From an uncultured Eubacteriales bacterium (GTDB lineage: Bacteria > Bacillota > Clostridia > Oscillospirales > Oscillospiraceae), in contig UQZR01000009.1 of the NCBI GenBank assembly GCA_900545585.1, forward strand, positions 20,518-84,517: a stretch of DNA of 64,000 nt. Direction: 5' to 3'. The position numbers were made by a program, and so were the translations under genes. Below, one piece after another: positions 33,737 to 40,996 of the stretch. The first letter of the stretch is position 1. Every line of letters starts with the position of its first letter. The notes beneath the pieces are model-generated. The model worked only from the letters and a program-made list of their open reading frames with translations, made no database searches and was not told where the DNA came from.

Positions 33737-34921
33737 ATGAACCGAAAAAGATGGATCGCGCTGCTGCTGGCCATGGTGATGGCGCTGGGCCTCGTGGGCT
33801 GCGGCGACAAGACGCCGGACGCCGCGCCCGACCCTGAGCCGGATCAGAGCACAGACGGCGCCGTTACCGTCACCGATATGATCGGCCGCGAGGTCACCGT
33901 CATCCCCGGCAGCTATCAGCGTGTGGTGTGCATCGGCGCAGGGGCCCTGCGGATCTACAGCTACGTGGGCGATGCGGCGCTGCTGTGCGGCGTGGAGGAC
34001 ATTGACAACACCACGCTCTCTGAGCGGCCCAAGATGTTTGACAACGTGGCGCGGCCCTACGTGATGGCCTACGGCGACGTGTTCGCCCAGCTGCCCTCCT
34101 GCGGCGTGGGCGGCCCCAACGCCCAGGCGGCGGAGGCGGAGAAGATCCTCGCCTGCCAGCCGGACATCATCATCTCCGAGTACAAGGACGTGGAGAAGGC
34201 CGACGCCCTGCAGGAGCAGGTGGGCGTGCCGGTCATCACCACCAGCACCGGCCCCGACGGCGTATTTGACAATGCCTTCCGGACCTCCCTGCAGCTGCTG
34301 GGCCAGCTGTTCGGACGGCAGGAGCGGACACAGGAGCTCATCGCCTTCATCGACAGCCAGACTGCGGAGCTCACCAGCCGCACTGCCGGTGTGGCGGATG
34401 AGGACAGGCCCGGCGTATACATCTGCGGGCTGGGCAACTGGGGCACCACGGACCATCTGATGACTTCCCAGAGCTACGCCGCGTTCCGCGTGGCCAACAT
34501 CCGCAATGTGGCCACGGACCTGGGCAAGGACGGTGTGCAGCCCATCGAGGCGGAGAAGTTCGCGGCGCTGGGCGACAGCATGGACATCATGATCCTGGAC
34601 GCGGCGGCGGTGAAGAACATCGCGCCGCTGTATCAGGAGGACCCCCGCCTGTTTGACGGCTGCAAGGCCTGGGAAAACGGGCAGGTCTATCTGGAGATGG
34701 CCTACAACGCCTACTACACCAACCACGATATCGCGCTGGCCAACGCCTGGTACGCCGCCAAGGTGGTGTATCCCGACCTGTTCGCCGATGTGGACATGAC
34801 CGCCAAGACCAATGAGATCACCCGGATGTTCCTGGGTCAGGAGCTGGCGAAGCAGATCTTCGCCTGCCCCTCCAGCTTCGGCGGCTATCAGCAGATCGAC
34901 ACCGCAGCGTTCTTCAGCTGA
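33737..34921 (+). CDS. ABC transporter substrate-binding lipoprotein, iron complex / cobalamin type
   Basis: A 394-residue lipoprotein: signal peptide with lipobox LVGC at residues 19-22 (MALGLVGCGDK), then a class III periplasmic-binding fold with VTVTDMIGREVTVIPGSYQRVVCIGAGAL, the start of BtuF/FepB-like domains, and ILACQPDIIISE. Family ligands are ferric siderophores, haem or corrinoids. It has its own promoter and terminator and no permease or ATPase next to it. The orphan FecCD permease and ATPase at 10.3-12.1 kb are an obvious partner, 22 kb away across the mobile island. Confidence 0.9.
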   Translation: MNRKRWIALLLAMVMALGLVGCGDKTPDAAPDPEPDQSTDGAVTVTDMIGREVTVIPGSYQRVVCIGAGALRIYSYVGDAALLCGVEDIDNTTLSERPKMFDNVARPYVMAYGDVFAQLPSCGVGGPNAQAAEAEKILACQPDIIISEYKDVEKADALQEQVGVPVITTSTGPDGVFDNAFRTSLQLLGQLFGRQERTQELIAFIDSQTAELTSRTAGVADEDRPGVYICGLGNWGTTDHLMTSQSYAAFRVANIRNVATDLGKDGVQPIEAEKFAALGDSMDIMILDAAAVKNIAPLYQEDPRLFDGCKAWENGQVYLEMAYNAYYTNHDIALANAWYAAKVVYPDLFADVDMTAKTNEITRMFLGQELAKQIFACPSSFGGYQQIDTAAFFS

Positions 34922-34922
34922 G

Positions 34923-34966
34923 CGTAAAAAAACACCTCCTGTCTCGGCAGGAGGTGTTTTTTTACG
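34923..34966. terminator. Bidirectional terminator
   Basis: CGTAAAAAAACACCTCCTG...CAGGAGGTGTTTTTTTACG, 19-bp perfect stem between convergent genes; it overlaps the stop codon end of the LysR gene. Confidence 0.9.
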
Positions 34967-35843
34967 TTTTTTTCTGCCGCGTCAGCATCCGCACCGCGTA
35001 TTTCAGGAACATCCGCACTGCGGGGGACAGGTCTGCTTTGGAGTGGAGGGCGATGCCCAGTGTGATGGAGGCGGGCGGGTCCACCGGCAGCATCACGATG
35101 TCGCAGATGCGCCTCTCGGTGATGAGCTTATTCATAACGCTCATACCAAGCCCCTGCTCTACCATGGACATGGCGGAGAGGCTCTCCAGCGTGGTGAACT
35201 GCACGTTGGGCACGATACCCGTCCGGTGGAACAGGGCCATCAGGTCGTCGTCGCAGCCCTTGGCGGGCATGATGAACCGGTCCACGGCGCAGTTAGCCAG
35301 TGGATAGGCTTTGGCGCGGGCAAGCGGGTGGTCCTTTGGCAGCAGGGCCAGCATGGGGTCCTCCGCCAGGGGTATCCAGTCGTAGGGCATGTCCTCCTGA
35401 TAGCTGAGGAAACCGATATCCGCCGTGCGGTCGTCCAGCCACTGGGCCACCTCCTGCCAGATGCCCTCCAGCAGGTTCACATGTATCTGCGGGTAGTCCC
35501 GCTGGAACGCGCCGATCACCGCCGGCAGCCAGTGGGTGGCGATGCTGGAATAGGCCGCGATGTTGACGCTGCCGATGAGCAGGCCGTTCATCTCCGCCGC
35601 CAGCTCGAAGATGCGGTCCTCCTGCCGCAGGAACTTGCGGATGGCAGGCAGCAGCAGACGTCCGTTCTCCGTCAGGCTTACGCCCTTGGTATTCCGGCGG
35701 AACAGCGGAAAGCCGAGTTCCTTCTCCAGCGCCGTCACCAGTTGGTTCACGCCGGAGGGCGTGTAGCTCAGGGCCTCCGCCGCTTTGGAAAAGCTGCCGG
35801 TATCCGCTGCCACCACAAAGGCTCTGCACCGTGCCGTCTCCAT
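34962..35843 (-). CDS. LysR family transcriptional regulator
   Basis: A 293-residue LysR-type regulator: helix-turn-helix FSKAAEALSYTPSGVNQLVTALEKELG at residues 18-44, then an effector domain beginning GSVNIAAYSSIATHWLPAV. GGAGGG precedes the ATG. Its target is unknown; it is divergent from bioY with about 180 bases between, and convergent with the binding-protein gene. Confidence 0.9.
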   Translation of the reverse strand: METARCRAFVVAADTGSFSKAAEALSYTPSGVNQLVTALEKELGFPLFRRNTKGVSLTENGRLLLPAIRKFLRQEDRIFELAAEMNGLLIGSVNIAAYSSIATHWLPAVIGAFQRDYPQIHVNLLEGIWQEVAQWLDDRTADIGFLSYQEDMPYDWIPLAEDPMLALLPKDHPLARAKAYPLANCAVDRFIMPAKGCDDDLMALFHRTGIVPNVQFTTLESLSAMSMVEQGLGMSVMNKLITERRICDIVMLPVDPPASITLGIALHSKADLSPAVRMFLKYAVRMLTRQKKT

Positions 35844-35922
35844 GGTCGTCCCTCCTGTCGTGTCGTTTTTCTGATTGTACTATACCGCCGCAGAAACCGC
35901 AAGTGCCGCCTGCGTCCGCGGT

Positions 35923-35953
35923 AAAAAAGCCGCTCCGCAATGGCGGCTTTTTT
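35923..35953. terminator. Terminator-like hairpin between LysR and bioY
   Basis: AAAAAAGCCGC...GCGGCTTTTTT lies between two divergent genes, where no transcript should end. It may stop antisense or leader transcripts, or mark a lost gene. Confidence 0.55.
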
Positions 35954-35967
35954 ATGCTTCCTGCCTA

Positions 35968-35997
35968 TTGCACGGCGGTGGGGCGGCAGGGTACAAT
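35968..35997 (+). promoter_or_regulatory. Promoter of bioY
   Basis: TTGCAC, 18-base spacer, TACAAT, 27 bases before the ATG. Confidence 0.6.
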
Positions 35998-36024
35998 GGA
36001 AAAAAACGGAAAGGACCCACGCCT

Positions 36025-36564
36025 ATGAATACCCGTAAGCTCACCCGTACCGCGCTGTTTGCCGCACTCACCGCCGCAGGCGCGTTTATCCGCATTCCGC
36101 TGGGATACTCCTCCATCACGCTGCAATTCCTCTGCACCGCTATGGCCGGATGCCTGCTGGGCCCCGCCTACGGCGCGGCCAGTCAGGCGGTGTATGTGGC
36201 GCTGGGGCTCATCGGCCTGCCCATCTTCACCCAGGGCGGCGGGCTGTCGTACCTGATGCAGCCCACCTGCGGCTTCCTCATCGGGCTCATCCCCACGGCG
36301 TGGCTCATCGGCCTGCTGACGGCCAAGCGGGAGCTGCGGCCCCTGCGGACGGCGGCGGCGTGTCTGGCGGGCCTCGCCATGCTGTATGCCGTGGGCCTGC
36401 CCTACATGGCGGTGATCCTCAACGGGTACATGGGCAAGGGCATGGACGTCTCCGCCATCCTGTGGGCCGGTATGCTGCCGTTCCTGCCCGGGGACATGCT
36501 GAAGATCGCCGTCACCGCGCTGCTGGCCCCCCTGCTGCAGAAGCGTCTGTCAGCTGTGTCATAA
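36025..36564 (+). CDS. bioY: Biotin transporter BioY
   Basis: Substrate-binding S component of the ECF-type biotin importer, 179 residues with six hydrophobic segments. Family blocks: LTRTALFAALTAAGAFIRIP, LGPAYGAASQAVYVALGLIGLPIFTQGGG, YLMQPTCGFLIGLIPTAWLIG and a final PFLPGDMLKIAVTALLA. The ECF energising genes are not nearby, as usual for group II systems. Start at 36025 with AAAGGA upstream. No BirA site was recognised. Confidence 0.95.
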   Translation: MNTRKLTRTALFAALTAAGAFIRIPLGYSSITLQFLCTAMAGCLLGPAYGAASQAVYVALGLIGLPIFTQGGGLSYLMQPTCGFLIGLIPTAWLIGLLTAKRELRPLRTAAACLAGLAMLYAVGLPYMAVILNGYMGKGMDVSAILWAGMLPFLPGDMLKIAVTALLAPLLQKRLSAVS

Positions 36565-36772
36565 GCGTCTGGGCGAAGGCTCGGGCGTGAGACGCCTTTT
36601 CGCCGTCCATGAACACGGTGCCGTAGCCCATGTGGCGCTCCTCCAGACTGCCCAGCCAGCGCATACCGGTATGGCGGCACCAGCGGCGCATCCCCTCCGC
36701 AAAGAGGTCTGTACCCTTCTCCGGCCGGTAGCCGCAGGTCAGCACCGCCGCGCACGGCGGCGCAAGAGGACG
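36512..36772 (-). pseudogene. 3' remnant of a flavodoxin/NADPH-FMN-reductase-like gene
   Basis: Directly after the HMA gene's stop the minus strand reads RPLAPPCAAVLTCGYRPEKG, continuing with DLFAEGMRRWCRHTGMRWLG, ERHMGYGTVFMDGEKASHAR and AFAQTL. This resembles the C-terminal part of flavodoxin-fold NAD(P)H-dependent oxidoreductases found in Clostridia. The N-terminal flavin-binding half is missing, there is no start, and the end overlaps bioY antisense. Probably the leftover of a deletion. Confidence 0.45.
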
Positions 36773-37030
36773 TCAGCGCTTGAACACGCCGAACAGTCCC
36801 TTCTTCTCGCAGGGTGCGGAGGAGACTTCCTTCACCTCGTAACCCGTATCCTTGATGGCGGCACGCAGCGCCGCCTCGTCCACCGGCTGCTCCGACAGGA
36901 TCACCGTCTCACCTCTGGTGTGGGAGGATGTGACCTTCTTCACGCTGCAGGTGCGGCGCACCACATCGTTGATGTGGCTCTCGCACATGCCGCAGGCCAT
37001 ACCGTCGATCTTCAGAATCGTTTCGATCAT
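36773..37030 (-). CDS. Heavy-metal-associated domain protein
   Basis: An 85-residue HMA-domain protein. LKIDGMACGMCESHINDVVRR carries the MxCxxC metal site (Cys13, Cys16); the C-terminus has an extra cysteine in SSAPCEKKGLFG. GGAGG precedes the ATG. It lies downstream of the Feo genes but is separated from them by a terminator-like hairpin. Likely a copper or other soft-metal chaperone; not the same as the HMA protein at 27.8 kb. Confidence 0.88.
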   Translation of the reverse strand: MIETILKIDGMACGMCESHINDVVRRTCSVKKVTSSHTRGETVILSEQPVDEAALRAAIKDTGYEVKEVSSAPCEKKGLFGVFKR

Positions 37031-37071
37031 GATGATACCTCCAATTTGAAAACACGAATTTGAAATGTGTC

Positions 37072-37099
37072 AAGACCTCCGGCGGCAGCCGGAGGTCTT
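37072..37099 (-). terminator. Terminator of the feo operon
   Basis: AAGACCTCCGGC-TGCC-GCCGGAGGTCTT on the minus strand, only a weak T tract, so termination may be partial. Confidence 0.65.
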
Positions 37100-37105
37100 G
37101 CACGG

Positions 37106-37285
37106 TTATCCCTTGTGCCCGCCATGGCACTCACCGTGCATGGCACAGTGCGCGCAGCCGGCACCGCAGGAGTTTTTTCCCGCCTTCTTCTGACGCAGCA
37201 GGTATCTGACGATGAGAAATACGATGACGATCAGTAAGGCACAAATCAATATGGTGGCAAGGTTTGCCGCGATCCAATCCAGCAT
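37106..37285 (-). CDS. FeoB-associated Cys-rich membrane protein
   Basis: A 59-residue protein with one N-terminal membrane helix (ATILICALLIVIVFLIVRYL) and a cysteine- and histidine-rich tail (CGAGCAHCAMHGECHGGHKG). This matches the FeoB-associated Cys-rich protein family found directly after feoB, which may help metal delivery. Start at the ATG 37285 with AAGGAG eight bases upstream; an in-frame GTG three codons earlier is less likely. Confidence 0.85.
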   Translation of the reverse strand: MLDWIAANLATILICALLIVIVFLIVRYLLRQKKAGKNSCGAGCAHCAMHGECHGGHKG

Positions 37286-37327
37286 GAAAATCACTCCTTT
37301 GCTTGTAAATCAGGGTCGCTCAGGTCA

Positions 37328-39829
37328 TCAGACTCTGGCGCTGAGCTTGGTGGCCTCCTTGTAGGGGCGGACCAGCATGTAGATCAGGCCGGCCAGCAGG
37401 ATGACCGCCACGATCACGCCCAGAACGTTGGCGCTGCCGGTGAAGAGGCTGCCGAACTGGTTGATCATCAGGGCGATGACATAGGCGAAGCCGCACTGAT
37501 AGCCGATGGCAAACCACGTCCACTTGGCGTTGTTCATCTCACGCTTGATAGCGCCGATCGCCGCGAAGCAGGGAGCGCACAGCAGGTTGAACACCAGGAA
37601 GCTGTAACCGGTGATGCCGGTGAAGGCCGCAGCCATAGCGTCGTAGACGCTGCCGTCGCCGCCGCCGTACAGGATGCCCAGAGTGCCGACGATGTTCTCC
37701 TTGGCCACCAGACCGGTGATGGAGGCCACGGTAGCCTGCCAGTTGCCCCAGCCCAGAGGTGCAAAGATCCAGGCGATAGCGCCGCCGATGGCAGCCAGAA
37801 TGGAGGAGTCGATCTCGGACTCATCCAGCATGCGGAACGTACCGTCCACCCAGCCAAAGTAGGTGGTGAACCACACGAAGATGGTGGACAGAAGGATGAT
37901 GGTGCCGGCCTTCTTGATGAAGGACCAGCCGCGCTCCCACATAGAACGGAGCACGTTGCCCAGAGTGGGCCAGTGGTAGGCGGGCAGCTCCATAACGAAG
38001 GGAGCGGGGTCGCCGGCAAACATTCTGGTCTTCTTCAGCATGATGCCGGAGATGATGATGGCAGCCATGCCGATGAAGTAAGCGGAGGTGGACACGATGG
38101 CGCTGCCGCCGAACAGGGCGCCGGCGATCATGGCGATGAAGGGCACCTTCGCGCCGCAGGGGATGAACGTGGTGGTCATGATGGTCATACGACGGTCACG
38201 CTCATTTTCAATGGTACGGGAGGCCATAACACCGGGCACACCGCAGCCCACGCCGATGAGCATGGGGATGAAGGACTTACCGGACAGGCCGAACTTGCGG
38301 AAAATACGGTCCAGAACGAAGGCGATACGGGCCATATAGCCGCAGGCCTCCAGGAAAGCCAGCATCAGGAACAGCACCAGCATCTGGGGAACAAAGCCCA
38401 GAACGGCGCCGACACCGGCCACGATACCGTCAAGGATCAGGCCGCTCAGCCAGTCAGCCGTACCGGAGGACTCCAGCGCGTCGCCGATCAGAACAGGGAT
38501 GCCGGGGACCCACACGCCGTAGTCGGCGGGGTCGGGCTCGTCAAAGCCGTTCTCATTGAGGTAAGCCGCAGCGTCCACGTAGGTGACGCCAACAGTGGTG
38601 TCCTTATCGGCGCCGTCAGGGATGGCGTCGTAGTAGGCGGTCATGGTATTGATCGCCAGAGTCTCCTCGTCCTCCACGTCCACCGCAGCGGTGGCGTTGC
38701 TGTCGGAGGTGAAGGCATTCACCTGAGCCAGAATGGCATCAGCATCGAAGTCTTCCGCCTCGGTGTCGATCTCAATGCCCAGGAAAGCTTCCACAGCCTG
38801 CACAGAGGCGGTGTACTCGTCGCTGGCGTCGTTATAGGCGCCGGAGCCGATGCCCAGCAGGTGCCAGCCATCGCCGAACACGCCGTCGTTGGCCCAGTCG
38901 GTAGCGGGGGCGCCCACGGCCACCATGGCGATCCAGTACACCAGGAACATGACCAGAGCGAAGATGGGCAGGCCCAGCCAGCGGTTGGTCACGATGCGGT
39001 CGATCTTATCGGAAGCAGACAGCTCGCCCTTGGCCTTCTTCTGCTTGTAGCAGCCCTTGATGATTTGGGCGATATAGACATAGCGCTCGTTGGTGATGAT
39101 GCTCTCCGCGTCGTCATCCAGCTCCTTCTCGGCAGCCTTGATGTCCTCCTCGATGTGGCCCATGACGGTGGCGTCGATCTTCAGCTGCTCCAGCACCTTG
39201 TCGTCACGCTCGAAGATCTTGATGGCGTACCAGCGCTGCTGCTCCTCGGGCATGTTATGTACAGCGGCCTCCTCGATGTGGGCGATGGCGTGCTCCACGG
39301 GGCCGGAGAAGGTGTGCATGGGGATGGTCTTAGTGTTGCCGGCAGCCTCCACAGCAGCCTCTGCGGCGGCCATGACGCCGTCACCCTTCAGGGCGGAGAT
39401 CTCCATCACCTTGCAGCCCAGCTCGCGGCTGAGCTCAGCCACGTTGATCTGGTCGCCGTTCTTGCGGACCACGTCCATCATATTGATGGCGATGACAACG
39501 GGGATACCCAGCTCGGTCAGCTGAGTGGTCAGGTAGAGGTTGCGCTCCAGGTTAGTACCGTCAATGATGTTCAGGATGGCATCGGGGCGCTCATTGATCA
39601 GATAGTTACGGGCAACCACTTCCTCCAGCGTGTAGGGGGACAGGGAGTAGATGCCGGGCAGGTCCATGATGACCACATCCTCGTGCTTCTTCAGACGGCC
39701 CTCTTTCTTCTCCACGGTGACGCCGGGCCAGTTACCAACGAACTGGTTGGAGCCGGTCAGCGCATTGAACAGCGTGGTCTTACCGCAGTTGGGGTTGCCC
39801 GCCAACGCGATCTTGATTTGTTTTTCCAT
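37328..39829 (-). CDS. feoB: Ferrous iron transporter FeoB
   Basis: Fe2+ importer, 833 residues. N-terminal G domain: GNPNCGKTTLFNALTG (G1), VGNWPGVTVEKKEG (G2), DLPGIYSLSPY (G3) and NMMD (G4), then a helical GDI region and a membrane domain with Gate blocks (IPMLIGVGCGVPGVMASRTIENERDRR and ITGLVAKENIVGTLGILYGGG). Between the first and second membrane helices there is an acidic insert of about 110 residues (encoded at roughly 38520-38850, Asp/Glu/Ala-rich) absent from enterobacterial FeoB. AAAGGAG precedes the ATG and an iron-type operator overlaps this ribosome site. Confidence 0.97.
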   Translation of the reverse strand: MEKQIKIALAGNPNCGKTTLFNALTGSNQFVGNWPGVTVEKKEGRLKKHEDVVIMDLPGIYSLSPYTLEEVVARNYLINERPDAILNIIDGTNLERNLYLTTQLTELGIPVVIAINMMDVVRKNGDQINVAELSRELGCKVMEISALKGDGVMAAAEAAVEAAGNTKTIPMHTFSGPVEHAIAHIEEAAVHNMPEEQQRWYAIKIFERDDKVLEQLKIDATVMGHIEEDIKAAEKELDDDAESIITNERYVYIAQIIKGCYKQKKAKGELSASDKIDRIVTNRWLGLPIFALVMFLVYWIAMVAVGAPATDWANDGVFGDGWHLLGIGSGAYNDASDEYTASVQAVEAFLGIEIDTEAEDFDADAILAQVNAFTSDSNATAAVDVEDEETLAINTMTAYYDAIPDGADKDTTVGVTYVDAAAYLNENGFDEPDPADYGVWVPGIPVLIGDALESSGTADWLSGLILDGIVAGVGAVLGFVPQMLVLFLMLAFLEACGYMARIAFVLDRIFRKFGLSGKSFIPMLIGVGCGVPGVMASRTIENERDRRMTIMTTTFIPCGAKVPFIAMIAGALFGGSAIVSTSAYFIGMAAIIISGIMLKKTRMFAGDPAPFVMELPAYHWPTLGNVLRSMWERGWSFIKKAGTIILLSTIFVWFTTYFGWVDGTFRMLDESEIDSSILAAIGGAIAWIFAPLGWGNWQATVASITGLVAKENIVGTLGILYGGGDGSVYDAMAAAFTGITGYSFLVFNLLCAPCFAAIGAIKREMNNAKWTWFAIGYQCGFAYVIALMINQFGSLFTGSANVLGVIVAVILLAGLIYMLVRPYKEATKLSARV

Positions 39830-39843
39830 ATGTCTCTCCTTTC

Positions 39844-39861
39844 GGTTAGCTTAACTTAACC
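39844..39861. promoter_or_regulatory. Iron-type operator in the feoA-feoB gap
   Basis: GGTTAG-CTTAAC-TTAACC: same six-base arms and six-base spacer as the sites upstream of the operon (one mismatch). It touches the feoB ribosome site. Confidence 0.6.
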
Positions 39862-39875
39862 ATGACTCACAAAAA

Positions 39876-40097
39876 TCACTCGACCTCGATCATCTCGGTA
39901 TCCGCCTTGCGCAGGCTCAGCTCGTAGCCGCGGACAGTGACCTCCATGGGGTCGCCCAGAGGCGCTACCTTGCGGACATAAACTTCCACGCCCTTGGTGA
40001 TGCCCATGTCCATGATCCGGCGCTTGACGGGGCCTTCGCCGTGGAGCTTTACGACTTTGGCGGTCTCGCCGATCTTCACTTCACGTAACGTTTTCAT
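39876..40097 (-). CDS. feoA: FeoA family protein (second copy, next to feoB)
   Basis: A 73-residue SH3-like FeoA protein: VKIGETAKVVKLHGEGPVKRRIMDMGITKGVEVYV, the standard FeoA pattern (L/MDMG), and a basic-acidic C-terminus. FeoA supports FeoB-mediated Fe2+ uptake. It lies 46 bases before feoB and 38 bases after the other feoA. Confidence 0.93.
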   Translation of the reverse strand: MKTLREVKIGETAKVVKLHGEGPVKRRIMDMGITKGVEVYVRKVAPLGDPMEVTVRGYELSLRKADTEMIEVE

Positions 40098-40135
40098 TGT
40101 TCTTCTCTCCTTCTATGTGTTTTTTATGAACTTGT

Positions 40136-40348
40136 TCATACCATGATCTTGCGGGCCATTTCCTCGCTGATGGCCACACGGGCTTCCTTCACCTTGACGA
40201 TGATGTTGCCGCTCATAGACGCCACCACCGTGGCGGTCCCGCCGGCCACAAAGCCCAGATCCTCCAGATGCTTCTTGACCTCCGGAGAACCGCCCACCTT
40301 GAGGATCAGATTCTCCGCTCCCACATCTGCCAAAGCCAAAGGCATCAT
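40136..40348 (-). CDS. feoA: FeoA family protein (first gene of the feo operon)
   Basis: A 70-residue FeoA protein: LALADVGAENLILKVGGSPEVKKHLEDLGFVAGGTATVV, followed by GNIIVKVKEARVAISEEMA. The first of two FeoA copies; tandem feoA genes are common in Clostridia. GGAGGG lies six bases before the ATG. Preceded by the shared regulatory region with the DtxR-type gene. Confidence 0.92.
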   Translation of the reverse strand: MMPLALADVGAENLILKVGGSPEVKKHLEDLGFVAGGTATVVASMSGNIIVKVKEARVAISEEMARKIMV

Positions 40349-40369
40349 GTTATTCCCTCCGTTTTCTAC

Positions 40370-40387
40370 GGTTAGTCTGCACTAACC
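40370..40387. promoter_or_regulatory. Iron-type operator 1 upstream of feoA
   Basis: GGTTAG-TCTGCA-CTAACC, a perfect 6-6-6 palindrome 22 bases before the first feoA ATG. Confidence 0.7.
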
Positions 40388-40432
40388 TGTGTCTGAAAAA
40401 GAATGGCTGTCACTGCCGCCATTTATGCAGGA

Positions 40433-40450
40433 GGTTAGCCATATCTAACC
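40433..40450. promoter_or_regulatory. Iron-type operator 2
   Basis: GGTTAG-CCATAT-CTAACC, perfect arms. A weaker neighbour, GTTTAG-TACAT-CTAACC, follows at 40461-40477 with a five-base spacer. Confidence 0.7.
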
Positions 40451-40525
40451 AGCGGAGATAGTTTAGTACATCTAACCGCTTTTGTCAAGCCCCTGTTATC
40501 AATTTTTTTCGCCCCTTGCAAATTT

Positions 40526-40543
40526 GGTTAAACTATGTTAACG
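40526..40543. promoter_or_regulatory. Iron-type operator 3 upstream of the DtxR-type gene
   Basis: GGTTAA-ACTATG-TTAACG, same geometry, about 36 bases before the regulator's ATG; suggests autoregulation. Confidence 0.6.
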
Positions 40544-40578
40544 TATAGGTACTCTGAAACGGAACGTTGGTGAATTTT

Positions 40579-40947
40579 ATGCAGATACTGAGGGCGTCTG
40601 AGGATTATCTGGAGGCCATGCTGATGATGCAGAAGGAGCACGGGTATGTCCGCTCCATCGACATTGCAGAGAAGCTGGGCGTGACGAAGCCCAGCGTGAC
40701 GTATGCCACCAAGCGGCTGCGGGAGAACGGGTACATCACCATGGATAAGGACGGGCTCATCACCCTGACGGAACAGGGGATGTCCATCGCCTCCAGCATG
40801 CTGGACCGGCACCATACGCTGACCCGCTTCCTGATGGCGCTGGGCGTGGATCGGGAGACGGCGGAGGCCGATGCCTGCAAAATGGAGCACGACATCAGCC
40901 AGACCAGCTTCGAGGCCATCTGCCGCCATGCGCGGGACCACCTGTAA
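40579..40947 (+). CDS. DtxR/MntR family metal-dependent repressor
   Basis: A 122-residue metal-dependent repressor: ILRASEDYLEAMLMMQKEHG, the helix-turn-helix VRSIDIAEKLGVTKPSVTYATKRLRENGYI, and the dimerisation/metal domain SSMLDRHHTLTRFLMALGV...DACKMEHDIS, whose His, Cys and Glu residues form the metal site. It lacks the C-terminal SH3 domain, like MntR. Start at the ATG 40579, the usual family N-terminus; in-frame GTG and TTG codons lie just upstream. Divergent from the feo operon, with shared operators between them. Likely Fe2+ is the co-repressor given the targets. Confidence 0.92.
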   Translation: MQILRASEDYLEAMLMMQKEHGYVRSIDIAEKLGVTKPSVTYATKRLRENGYITMDKDGLITLTEQGMSIASSMLDRHHTLTRFLMALGVDRETAEADACKMEHDISQTSFEAICRHARDHL

Positions 40948-40956
40948 GAGATGCGG

Positions 40957-40993
40957 AAAGACGCCTTTGCACGTGCAAAGGCGTCTTTTTTTG
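40957..40993 (+). terminator. Terminator after the DtxR-type gene
   Basis: AAAGACGCCTTTGCACGTGCAAAGGCGTCTTTTTTT; also usable by the convergent ABC permease gene. Confidence 0.9.
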
Positions 40994-40996
40994 CGT

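Noticed and set aside
37973..39859. Open frame of more than 600 codons antisense to feoB
   Set aside because: Low-complexity His/Gly/Val/Ala composition typical of antisense reading; feoB on the other strand is complete.
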